Assembly: GCA_020746105.1 (NCBI GenBank)
Contig: CM036624.1
Location: forward strand, 24,574,084 to 24,638,083
DNA from: Trogon surrucura
Lineage: Eukaryota; Chordata; Aves; Trogoniformes; Trogonidae
Reading direction: 5' to 3'
Length of the DNA: 64,000 nucleotides
Numbering within the stretch: the stretch's first letter is position 1; every line of letters begins with the position of its first letter. Position numbers and translations under genes: made by a program. This document shows, in pieces, positions 1-10,800 of this stretch. A model generated the notes under the pieces. The model made no database searches. It was given only the letters and a program-made list of their open reading frames with translations, and was not told where the DNA came from.

Positions 1-510
1 CCGACCCCATCCGGCCTCCCTCGGTTCTCGAGCTGAGGCTCAGCCCCCCCCACCACGTGCCCGCGGGCCATGCCGTGCCCCTCGCAGGTCCCCACGGACG
101 CTCAGCAGCAGCTGGCTTGTTGCCTGAGAGAGTTGCCGAGCACGTCCCCTCCGGCTGGGTGGGCTCCCGGCTGGCCAGGGCAGTTGAGGGGGCAGCCGTG
201 GGGCAGGCTGAGGGCGCACGCCCCCCCCCCCAGTGTCACCCAGCCCTGGGGCCCTGCTGAATGGAGCCCTCGTCCGGGCGCTGACCTGCAGGGAGGCTGC
301 AGCCCCGGGCCCGTGCGTGCATGGCCTGGAGCGAAGCCGGTGACGGCAGCCAGAAGGGCAATACAGGCACTGAACTTGGCGGTACATGACTGCATGGTGT
401 GTGGTGTTCCAGTTAAACCAACCGATAATGCAAACCCAGCATTTTCATTGTCTAGTTATTCCAATCCTTGCTGTAAATGTGCCACATGAATAAAGTTTGG
501 GGGTAAAGGA
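1..510 (+). other. ERI3: 3' UTR end of a plus-strand gene, probably ERI3
   Basis: No convincing coding exon is visible, but the stretch ends in a strong AATAAA signal at 489-494 followed by a GU-rich tract around 530-550, as expected for the end of an mRNA on the plus strand. In human, ERI3 (a 3'-5' exoribonuclease of the ERI1 family) lies tail to tail with DMAP1. The DMAP1 gene here runs on the minus strand and ends near 880, so the expected neighbour is the ERI3 3' end. The ERI3 C-terminal protein sequence is not in the window, so the name rests on synteny alone. Confidence 0.6.
489..494 (+). terminator. polyadenylation signal AATAAA (plus-strand gene, probably ERI3)
   Basis: A canonical AATAAA is followed about 40 bases later by a tgtgcgagtgtgt tract, a typical downstream GU-rich element. 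Cleavage is expected at roughly 505-515. Confidence 0.7.
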
Positions 511-878
511 GCCCGGGCTGTGCCCATGCATGTGCGAGTGTGTACGAGCAGGGGTGCAGAGGAGCAGGCGTGCTGCTGCCTGGGCACGTGGGAGCGGGGT
601 GCCCCACCAGCAGCACTGCTCTGTCTGGGGTATGGCATCCCAGCACATCCAGTCTCCCCAGTTTGGCTCTGCACAGTAGCACTACGGTGTGCAGGAGCTG
701 TACCTGGGTGTGCAGCAACTACCACCATGTCCAGGTGCCCATGGGACCTGCCCAGCACCATGGTGACAGGGACATGGGTGTCCAGCTGGCACAGAGTGGG
801 GAGCTCCCGGAGAGAAGGGGCAACCCTGGCCCACTCGCTCCAAGCAAAGGTCACAGGGGTTTTAATGGTTCCCTCTGT
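511..878. other. short intergenic gap between two convergent genes
   Basis: About 370 bases of GC-rich DNA separate the two opposing polyadenylation sites. I see no gene, repeat or RNA structure in it. Confidence 0.6.
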
Positions 879-879
879 G

Positions 880-1786
880 CAGCCCCGATCAGCTTTATTG
901 ACCTACTTTCGATGGAGTTGTCTAATTAGTTTTCTATGAAAACTAAGAACTTGGCCTTTGCCCTTTACTCCTGCAGGCAAGAATGTGACTCGGAGGACGT
1001 TGTCATGGCAGATCGATTGCTGGTTACACTTGAAAGGCAAGCGGAGGGGACGCGGGTGGGCAGCGGGGCACAGGGCCAGGGCTGCCCATGCCCACAGTGT
1101 GCAGAGCATGACCCCAGGCTCCCATCACTGGCTTCGGCAACACCTCAGCGCCCCCAAGGCCCTGCAAAATCTGGGACGCAGGGACCAGGGACCCCTCTCA
1201 CCACAGACTGCAGCCAGGGGTGTCTGCCTGCCTTTGGCAGGGCAGCAGGGGAGGAACTGGGCTGGCACACAAGGCGGATGGGCTCAGGGAGAGACACCAG
1301 CAGCAGAGGCTCACCAGCGTGGAGGCAACACCTTGTATCATCTCCTCCAGCTCCATGAGGGCTCGCCAGGGCTCTGCTCCAGTACAAGTGATGGGTTCTG
1401 TATGTACAGGGATGCTCACAAAAAAATGGAACGTATTTAAAAACAAAAAACACCAAAAAGCCCCACCAGAACACACTGCAGCTAGAACTAGTGGCTGTGG
1501 GGCAGCCATGCACAGCTTTGGATGGAGCAGTGGTGGCAGCAGAGCCCTGCACAGCTCCGGGGCTGCCCTCCTGCACCTGCTGCAGGTGTCCAGAGGTGAG
1601 ATGGGGCTGGGACTGTGGCACTGGGCAGGTGATGACTCCTGCTGTTCTCTGAAGCCCTGCAGTGTTTGCCCCAGTGGAGACCCTGTCCTGCCCCATTGCT
1701 GCAGCCAGTTCTCCCTGGGGGCTCTGGGACGGGATGGCACCGACCCTACGCACAGCTCTGCATCTCCTCCTCACCCAGCACAGTGC
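880..1786 (-). other. DMAP1: DMAP1 3' UTR
   Basis: This lies between the conserved DMAP1 termination codon (1787-1789) and the AATAAA at 894-899. No splice sites or repeats are evident. An A-rich stretch occurs at about 1420-1456 on the plus strand. If the upstream TGA at 1835-1837 is used, the untranslated region extends 48 bases further. Confidence 0.6.
894..899 (-). terminator. DMAP1: DMAP1 polyadenylation signal
   Basis: The plus strand reads tttatt, so the minus strand carries a canonical AATAAA. It is the first such signal downstream of the DMAP1 stop, about 890 bases away, and an ATTAAA variant lies at 862-867. Cleavage is expected near 870-885. Confidence 0.65.
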
Positions 1787-1834
1787 TCATTGTTTCTTCG
1801 CCTTCTTGACAGAGGAGCTGGAGACTGACTCCCT
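1787..1834 (-). other. DMAP1: remnant of the conserved DMAP1 C-terminal tail beyond the TGA
   Basis: In the same frame after the TGA, fifteen codons read RESVSSSSVKKAKKQ followed by TGA at 1787-1789. Human DMAP1 ends in a near-identical serine-rich, KKAKK basic tail. The survival of this reading frame suggests either that the stop is recent or wrong, or that the tail is still used through alternative splicing or editing. Confidence 0.8.
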
Positions 1835-1843
1835 TCACTTTCT
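1835..1843 (-). CDS. DMAP1: DMAP1 final coding exon as it reads here (R-K-stop)
   Basis: A good acceptor (pyrimidine tract CATCTCTCTCTTGGAGCAG) ends at 1844. The exon then reads AGA AAG TGA in the phase set by exon 9. Human DMAP1 has RKRRES at this point, so the TGA sits exactly where a CGA arginine codon is expected (a CpG C-to-T change). Being in the last exon, the stop should not trigger nonsense-mediated decay. Confidence 0.75.
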   Translation of the reverse strand, partial: RK

Positions 1844-4800
1844 CTGCTCCAAGAGAGAGATGGGAAACAAAATAGAAACCAGGCTCAGTGGGTGGGAACA
1901 CTCAAGTGGTGGCAAACACACCCACCTGTCCCAGAGCCTGTCCCGGAGGTGGCTGTGGGGCTCCAGCTTGTGCCCACCTGGGGGCAGAGCCAGGTCCCTG
2001 CACGATGGGAGGGACAAAGCTAATCCAGCAGTGACGAGGGGCAGGGATGGCACCTCCTTGACACAGACAGGGCTTTGGGACAGTCACCTTTGTAGCACAG
2101 GGTCTGGAAGTGAGCAGGAGACAGGCTCTGCAACAACCCAGTGGTCGCGGGAGCCTTGACCAAGCAAACTGGTATGTGACAAGCCCTCAGAAGCAGGGCC
2201 TTGAGGGAGAGGCAGAGCAGCTCCGCGCTATGGCTAGCTGTGCTGGGGATGCTTGGCACGGGGCAGGGCAGAGCCTGGAAATGCTCCTTCACCATCCAGA
2301 CTTGCTGTGGAGTGGCCCATGAGCAAAGCAGGAGGCTGGCAGAAAACCATGGCCCATTAAAACACCCACCTCTTCTACGGGCAGCACACACCGATACACC
2401 TGAGCGAGACTGGCAGCCTCTGCTGACCTTCACCCCTCGCAGATGATGTTTCAGGGCTGCCTCTGGCCCTAGGAAAGATGGGGCCATTCACAGAACATGC
2501 GGGATGTGGCCCTGGCCCCATCGCTGCCTTGCCGTGAGGTTCTGTGCCTGGTGCTGCCTGGATGTTACAACCAAGACCACGGCTGGGCCAGCACCCAACA
2601 CTGGGCTCCACGAGCAGGGCGCTTCAGAAGAGCCCTGGGATCCCCACCGACAGGCACGCGGCTGTGGCAGGGTCCCCACCACGCGCCAGTCCCCTCCCCG
2701 AAGGCCTGCACAGCCCCTGCCGGCAAGCACACGGGGGCTGAACGGAGGCAGCTCTCCAGAATGAACCAGGTCTGCACCAGCCCTGCTGCCCCAGCCCCGT
2801 GGTGGCATGGTGGGAGGCCCCACTGCCTCCCCCGGCGGGAAGGTGGCCCCCAGTTCCCGCTGGGCAGACGGCAAACAGAACGTGGAATTTGCACGGCTAG
2901 AAGTTAAATACAACACACACACACAAGGATTTCGTCAGAGGCCCTGGCATGGCTGCCTGCACGGGATCCGATTAACGGGGAAATAAAAGGGCCAGAGAAC
3001 CCACGCAGCAGTGTGAACAGATGCCCTATAAAAATCAAATACATGGTAATCAAGGGGACCAAAAGGTATATTTAAAAAAACAAAAACCCACCCTGGAAAC
3101 AAAGGAGCTGGGCTTTGTGGCTTTGCTGGGAGGGCTGCGGAATTAATGGGGAAGAGCACATGTGTTTGATAATCTTTATATGGCAAAAGACCCATCTTTC
3201 AAATATGTCACAAATTCATATTAATCACCTTCCTATTGCCTTCTGTGGCGCAGCTATTCCAGTTGCCGTGGGCAAAATTGGGAACTGTCTGGTTAAAAAA
3301 AATGTTTTACATTATAATTTACAAGAGCCTACAAGTCTAGTTTCTTTTAATGGAAAGAACAATTAAAAAAAAAAGAGGAATATATATACACCCTGGTATA
3401 TATACACTATATATATATTAAAATATATATATATAAAAGACAGATATTGTAACTCCATCTGGAAAGAGAATGTTTGATCTTAACAATGTAACTTCTAGCT
3501 TTCAAACAGGCTCAGAAAACAAGAAGTCAGCAGGAGTTCAGATAAAGGAAGCTTAAAAGTCAAATAATTCTGACTCTGAACCCGAGACTTCTTAGACTCA
3601 GGGTCCTTTCCTTTACCCATTAATGGGCTGACTTGTGAGCTCAGGAACAAAGTGCTGCAATGTGAGGATTTCTGAGAGTCACTCATTACAGATCACTGAG
3701 TGGAGTCTGAGTTGCAGAAATCAAAGGATCCAATCTGGAGTAACTGGCTGAACTTCTGCTTGGAACTAATTTGTTCCGAGTTCGGCTCACCTTTCACCTC
3801 CCGACGGCCCTGAGTAAAGTCCCTACTGGGGTCAGCGGCAGACGGCACTGGGGGGATCCCAGCTTGGCTTTAATGGTCAGCGCTGGGCACTGGCAGCCCT
3901 GAGGAGCGGGTGGGCAGGCAGCCGGGGGAAGAGGGATGCGGTGGACACAGCTGGGCAGAGCAGTGCCCGGCTTCCCGCTGCCCAGGCAGGCGGACGTCTC
4001 TCCTAACCCGAGCTGAAGCACCGTGCCGAGACGTCCTCCATCCCCGTTTCTCGAGACCCTGGTGTGGTGTCTTTGCCCATCCATTCCAATCCCTCAAAAG
4101 GAATCCAGGCGTGCTGGGCAGGGCTTGGGAGTCTGGGCTCCTAGTCCTACTCCTGGCTTTGCCACTCACTCCCTCCAACATCTGGAGCGAGGCACTTCTC
4201 TCCAGGGAAACAAACCTGGCTTCAGGGGAGCAGCTGGTTTGGAGGCAGAACTAATCCACTTAATCCAACACGTGGAGTGCCACGGACAGCAGGCAGCGAT
4301 AGATAGCACAAAGGGATTCTCCAGCTCGGAGGAATTTGAAGCAGGGAGATTAAATGATTCCCCCAAGGGCCGCCGGCCGCTCGGTGGCAAAGCACACACT
4401 TGAACCCCAGGCTGGCATGGGGCAGGGTTAAACCACTGAAGCAGCCTCAGTGTCACCCACAAGCACCCACAGCTGGGGCAGCAGGGGGCAAGGGAGGGAA
4501 GGGCTACCCCAAAGCACCGGCTGCAGAGCTCTGCTTGCTTGCACCCCGGGGTGGGGGAAAAGAGCTGTGCTTGCAGGGCAGGCTGCTTTCTCAGCGCCAC
4601 GTCCCAGGCCCGCTGCCTCCTCTGCCATCCCCACCACACCAGGGCCCGGGAGGCCTTGGGGTTACCCCCGTGCCGGGTGGGGGCACACGCACGCACCCCA
4701 CCAGCCAACAGCCAGCACCTGCCCCAGCTGCCCTCCTTCTCAGAGCTGACCCCTGCTCGCTGATCACCCAGAGGTCAATTTCAGCCATGACCCCGAGCCA

Positions 4801-7800
4801 GAGGCACTGGGGCTGCTCCTGCCAGCTCCGGGCAGGGCAGGGAGCGTTGCCAGCAACCGGCCTCCACTTGGCTCAGCCCAGACTTGGAAGGGCTGGCTGT
4901 GGGCTGCAGGTCGCTCCCACCACCTCGCTGCCCAGAACCGCCAGGAAGGTTCAGGGCAAGCGCAGTTCCAGGCCCTGCCTGACCTCCAAACACACCTGAG
5001 CCAGGCAGAACGTAGCACAGCAGCCCCATTTTCTTCCTCCTCTCCAAGATACCCCTCCAGCTGGGATGTAATTTTTTTCCCCCCCTCACAAGGTAGCATA
5101 AAATGGTCACAGTGTGAATGTGCTTGACCTTTTGTCTTGGACTAATCTAATTGTGTCGTCTTTGTGTAATCAGCCGGTAAAGGTCAGTGCTGTATTTAAC
5201 ATGGGGGCCCTTTAGGTACTGAATTTGCCTTGCAGTAAATTAACTTGATTATATTTCTTTCAAATATGTCAGAGACCAGGTCAGTTTAACCCTCTCTGTG
5301 CTGCCTGGGCCCACCCCTTTGTTTCCAACTCCAGGAACGACGTGGTAAGAAACACACACGTGGCCTCCCTCCTCCTGCAGCCATGGCCACCTCTCCCACC
5401 TTCCCAACAAGCAAAGTCTCAAGGGAGAGCAAGTGTGTTGTGAATCAGGGCGAAAAGTTTGCAACCCAGGGCACTCCAGACTGCAGGGCGGGGTGAGATT
5501 TCAGACTGAATGTGGTAGGGGGGGGGAAAAAAAAAAAAAAAATTCAGAAGACTCCTTTGCATACATGAACCTGTCTCAGTGGAACACTTCCTTACGACTC
5601 CATATTGTCACAATCAAACAGGACATTACTCAAGTCCAGATTAACGTGCCACCTCTGCCATTGACAGACAAGGTGTTCTCAATATCCTGCAATACATTAT
5701 ACATTTTAGAAAAGTAAAGGTCTGTGCCGCTAGCAGAGGCAGTATGTCTGAGGCGTCGGGGATGCCACTGTGTGGAGACAAGCAGCTTTCATCAGACAGT
5801 TCAGCTCAGTTATGCCAGGGGGATCGCGCAGAGGGGAAAGCAACCTCGGCTGACCCCGGGGCATGCCCTTGGCCCCAAGGCAGCAGTGAGGGGCTGGCAG
5901 CCTGCCCCCACGGAAGCAGGGAGGAGAGGCTGGTGATTCGCATCCTGCAGAGGTACACGCGCAGGACACCGTCACAGGGCTCGCAGTGGAAGAACCCCTA
6001 GGTCTGGCTCTCCTTTCTCCGCTCTGGAATGAGGGTATAAAAACACCCCTTTGCTCTTCAAACGCCTGTCTCCTTCCCAAGCCCCCTGCTCCAGGTAGGG
6101 CTACTGCTCAACTCCAGGGACTCAGGCAGGTCATGGCTCGTCATCTCAGGATTGCTTTCCCCACTCGCTTCCCTCTGCTGAGCAACCCTTACGGGGCTGT
6201 GTCTAGAAGGAAAATACCTCAGGCCTGCAGCTGTACTGGCATCACTGCTGCTGCCCTAGTGCAAGCTCTCGTCACGCAAAGTCTTGCTGCTTTGGTCCAC
6301 GGTGGCACCCACGTCAAGCCATCTGCTTGCATGCAGGATGTAGAAAGCCCTGCTGACCCCACCTATAGCACCAAGAACACTGTCCAGCACAGGAGACAAG
6401 CCCAGAGAGCAGCACTGGGACTTGGGGGGAACAGGCGGGCTGTGCTCCCTTGGACACGCACGCCTGGAGGGAGAGCAGGGCAGCGTCCCCAGCGCTCGTC
6501 AGGGCATCTGCGTCGGAGATCTGAGCGCTCCCTGTTCTGCAGCCCCAACCTTCCTTCTCACCGAGTTGGGGGTCAGTGGTGCTCCTACTACATCAATGAT
6601 CTGGTCCTTGGCATCCCCCTTGCCCTCCTCGACACCAAGCCCCGTCTGGCCGTCCGGATGGGCACCTTCTGCACTGAGGGGGCCGATACTACCAGCTTTG
6701 GCCAGGGCCTCATAGCGGTGCCGTAACATCTGCAGCTCGTATTCACAGTTGGCAAAGGCTTGCTTCAGCTCATACAGCAGCACCAGGTCACTCCGCAGCT
6801 CGTTGAACATCTGCACGATCTCCTCTGTGGGCATGGGGTTGAGATCTAGGGAGGAAAAAAGGGTTCTGTTAAACATTCAGAACTGCAACCCTACAGCAGA
6901 AGATCTCCAGGAAGGTCTTGGTTGCCCATTCACTTCCACAAAGATACCCCAGAAGACTCGCTCTCATCACATGGATCATTAGAAACTGGGATCCCTAAGG
7001 ACTGGAGACCTGATTTTCCACGCTGTCCTTTGACTTAGTCCTTCGGCCAAAGACTAAGGGTGAACTTGTGAAGTCCAGAATTCACCAAGTGAAGGATGAT
7101 GGAAGACACAGATTGGCCCAGACAACTGAACCTTGCTACCCACCAGGTCACAGGAAGGGAGCCCAAGCCCTCACACTCCACTGCAGAGGACAGACGAGCT
7201 CCTGCTGTTCCCTAATGCTTTCATCAATGAGGAGTGGACGGGCTGAGCTCCCTAACCTCTCTTACTGCTCCTCCAAGAGTAGAGTGAAGCAGAGAACTGT
7301 TCTGCTGCTGTGTTAGAGATGTGTTTTAATGAAGACCTGAACTGCCTGTAGCAGAAGCTGGCAGATCACCTCCCCACACCACCCATTACACACGCACACA
7401 GACCCAGGAAGAGCTACATGTTCTGGAGAAGAAAGGGATTAAGCTCTGCATGTTTGTCCAAATATACAGCAGTGGCGTCCTGTCCGCAGGGCTGCTCGCA
7501 TGACCCCCCGCACTGACTGCCACACAAAGCCCAGGTGTGTTTCTGCGCTCTAAGGCACAGCAGGGCTGGAGCACCAGAAAGCCCTCAAGATACGTGTGTT
7601 TTGCAAGGCAGGAGTGAAGGAATCAGGAAGCCCTCCTTACCCTCGTGGAAAGTGAGTTCTAAGAAGGACTCACATCCTCCCCCCAAGGCTTCTCCAGCAA
7701 GCAGAGACAGTAGCTCCCTTAGTTTTAAAGGAGAAAGGGGAAAACATCCTGCTGGGTGCATTTTCACCAGCCACAGGAGGCCTTCATAACTGCACACGGT

Positions 7801-10800
7801 CTTTGAGACAACACAGCAAGCTATAACACAGTTGGCCAAAAAAACTAACAAGAGTTAACAGAAGTCAGTGCTGGGAGCAGGCTCCAAAACCTCTTGTAAA
7901 TCACCAATAAGGTGCACTTTTTTACCCCCCCTTTTTTTTTTTCCTATTTTTAAACCCCCCCAGCCACAACGGGGTGGGGAAAAAAAGGATCATCAGGTGT
8001 CTAATCAAGGGGCACTGCACACTAGGACCTGTAGTACCTGCAAACTGTACCCACCGCCCGAAGGGCAGCAGCTACCCAGGGGCTGCACTTCTTCCCCTCT
8101 AGCTACGAGCAGGTGTTGTACAGGTTAAGTGAACCCTTCTTTCTGCTGCCAAGACACTGGAGTTCAAGAGTGAGGGATGTGTGTTTACTCGCCTTTCAGC
8201 AGAGATGCTCCAGATTTTCACACAGCACGCAACCTATAAAGGAGGGATGAACAGTCCCAGACGCATTTTGGACTTGCCACCACGAGCAGTAAATTAAGAG
8301 GAAACGAAGCTTGAAAGCAAGACAGGGCAGCCCTGAACAATGCGTGTGCCGTGGTCACTAACGCACTTAGAAGTACCTCTCCTGACAAGGCTGAGATTTG
8401 CCTTCCTAATACTGTGCTGACTCTCTTGATGGTTAAAAAGGCCCAAACAAGAGAGAAACAAAGGCTCTTTTAAAACATTTTTCTACTGGGAGGAAAAAAA
8501 AAAAAAAAACCCTGTGCATCTTGTTCTGGCTTTTACCCTCTCTCTCTTTTTTTTTTTTTAAACACATAAAATATTTTAAAAACCATTCACATACTGTTAT
8601 TCAAGAAACTGGCTGTATTACTAGGGGAAAAAATAGCCTATCTCGAGAACAAAGGCTAGCTCTGTGTGTCTCTTTCTCTCTCGCGTGCCCCCTTTACTCA
8701 CCTACTCCGAGTTCCATCAGCATCTGCTCCAGGGCTTTAATCTTCTTCTGTCCCACCGAGCTTGGCAGTTTCATCTGGAACACAAAGGTAACAGAGCCAC
8801 ACAGCTCAGAGATAGCCCTCACTCACAGCCGTCTAGTTCAAAAGGCAAGAGAGCTTTTCTTTTTATAGTGCAGGGGGAACAAAAAAAGAAAGGGAGAGAA
8901 AGGAAAATCAAGTGGTAAGAGAGGGAGACAGGGGCTGAAAGTTTTCAGACTAGGTCCGAGGGCAGGTATTGAAAAGCCCGGTCGTGAGGGCTTTTATTTT
9001 CTCTCTCGTGTGTGTGCAAGACACGCTGTTTTACAGTTTCCATGTGTCACTGAATTAACAACAAAAGTTCTTCTTGGCTTCAAACCCTCTCCCGCGGTGC
9101 CCGGCCCATCAAAGGGCTCATTTACACAGCGGCTAATGTGCAATGCTGCCCTACTTTATTCGCTTTAGCCGGCCTGATTAGACTCATGCGCTAACAGACT
9201 CACTTCTCCTTTTACCTGCTGAGCCCCAGACCTGTGGGATTCATTTACAGAGCAGGCTTTATAACAAAGGGGAGAGACAGAGAGAGCACAGTTACTTGAC
9301 TGGCGGAAGTGTGAACACACATTTACATCGGAGCTAAGGGGCTAGGTGAGAGAGGAAGCATCAGATGTGAGCTATGAAAGGGAACCGGAGCTGGCCAGGA
9401 GAGGAAGAATGCACACACTTAGCAGGGTCCTTCCTCTGCATTCATTTGGGCTCTAGCAGGAGTGCTAGCTGCTCAGACCAAGCATTTATTAGATTGCAAG
9501 CAGCACAAACGCCGCTGGCACAATATGACAGGGAGAATGGGCTTCCGAGCCCTGCGGATATATCCGAGGACGACTGAAAGCGCTTTCCTTCCTCAGCAAT
9601 GCGAGGAAACAGACCAGGGAAAGAAATGTCTCTCAACAAAGCAGTGTCGAGCACCTTAGCATACACAGTCATTGTGCTGTCCCTCCACACCCAGCCCTGG
9701 GAAGGTGAGCTCACACATAGAGAATCACAGAATCGTATCAGCTGGAAGAGACCTAGAAGATCATCAAGTTCAGCCTCTGTCCCAGCCCTATCAACCTACT
9801 AAACAATTCCCCCCAACACAACGTCCAACCGTCTCTTAAACGCCTCCAGGGACGGTGGCTCAACCACCTCCCCCTGGGGATCACCATTGCCAGCCCGAGG
9901 TGCCCAGCAGGCCACAAAACAGCCAAGAGGCGAGGGCAGCCCACAGCCACCTTGCACACCCCTTACTGATCAGTGGCCCCAACCCTGGGCAAGACACCCA
10001 AAAGCCTGTGACACTGGGCTGGGAATCACCTGAAGGAACAGCCATTCTTTACCTTAAAACTGGCCTCTGAGGGCAGATCACCTTCCTTCTCATAAGCCAC
10101 AGGGTGAAGTCCCCCAAAACAGACAGTTCAGTATCAGTCTCCCAAATTAAGACTCACCCTTACCACAGTGCTCACACAAAAATGACAAGAGACATCATCT
10201 AGAACTTCTTAGTTCCTCCGAAGGCAGGAGCACTGCACACACGTAGCCAAACGGTTAAAGCACTAATGTTAACACAGCTACAGCTGAATATAGAATCAAA
10301 AATCATTTAGGCTGGCAAAGACCTTTAACACCATCAAGTCAAATCAATACAGGTCCATCGCTAAACCACATCAAAATACGCCTCAGCAGCAGCTCCACAA
10401 CCCTGATGAAGGACCTGCTGGGAAAACCTCCCTTCTCCAACACGTCATTTCAGCTGAGAAATCAGAGTACAGATGCCACTGAGCACCCCAGGGGAACGGG
10501 TCTTGCGCAGGATGTGCTGAACAGCACCCAAGTCCCTTCGCTACATATTACCACCACAAGTAAGACTCCAGCAAAGGACCAAGAGGACCGTCGGGAGGGA
10601 TTTCTAAGAAACCGACCTGATTCAGAGGATCCAAAAGGAGCACTAGGGAAAAAGGGAAACCCATCCCCATGCAAACAGCCAGCACAGGTAAGGACTAGAG
10701 GACACCTCCATCCTCTTTTATACCCTGAGGGTCTTTGGCTTAAAGCTGGGGCTTTTTGCTCTGCAATAAATTTCACACTTCGGAAAATGAATCTTTACAG

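Larger units (their letters stand above)
1844..6561 (-). other. DMAP1 intron 9 (4.7 kb)
   Basis: GT-AG bounded. It contains two MIR-type SINE relics near 4,105-4,440, a TA-rich microsatellite at 3,380-3,436 and two blocks that look like regulatory DNA (3,100-3,360 and 5,100-5,275). No other gene is supported. Confidence 0.75.

Noticed and set aside
2912-2925. Short CA repeat in the plus strand
   Set aside because: Only seven CA units, too short to be of interest.
5986-6726. 246-codon plus-strand frame
   Set aside because: It overlaps DMAP1 exon 9 on the opposite strand and is explained as a shadow of it plus intron sequence.
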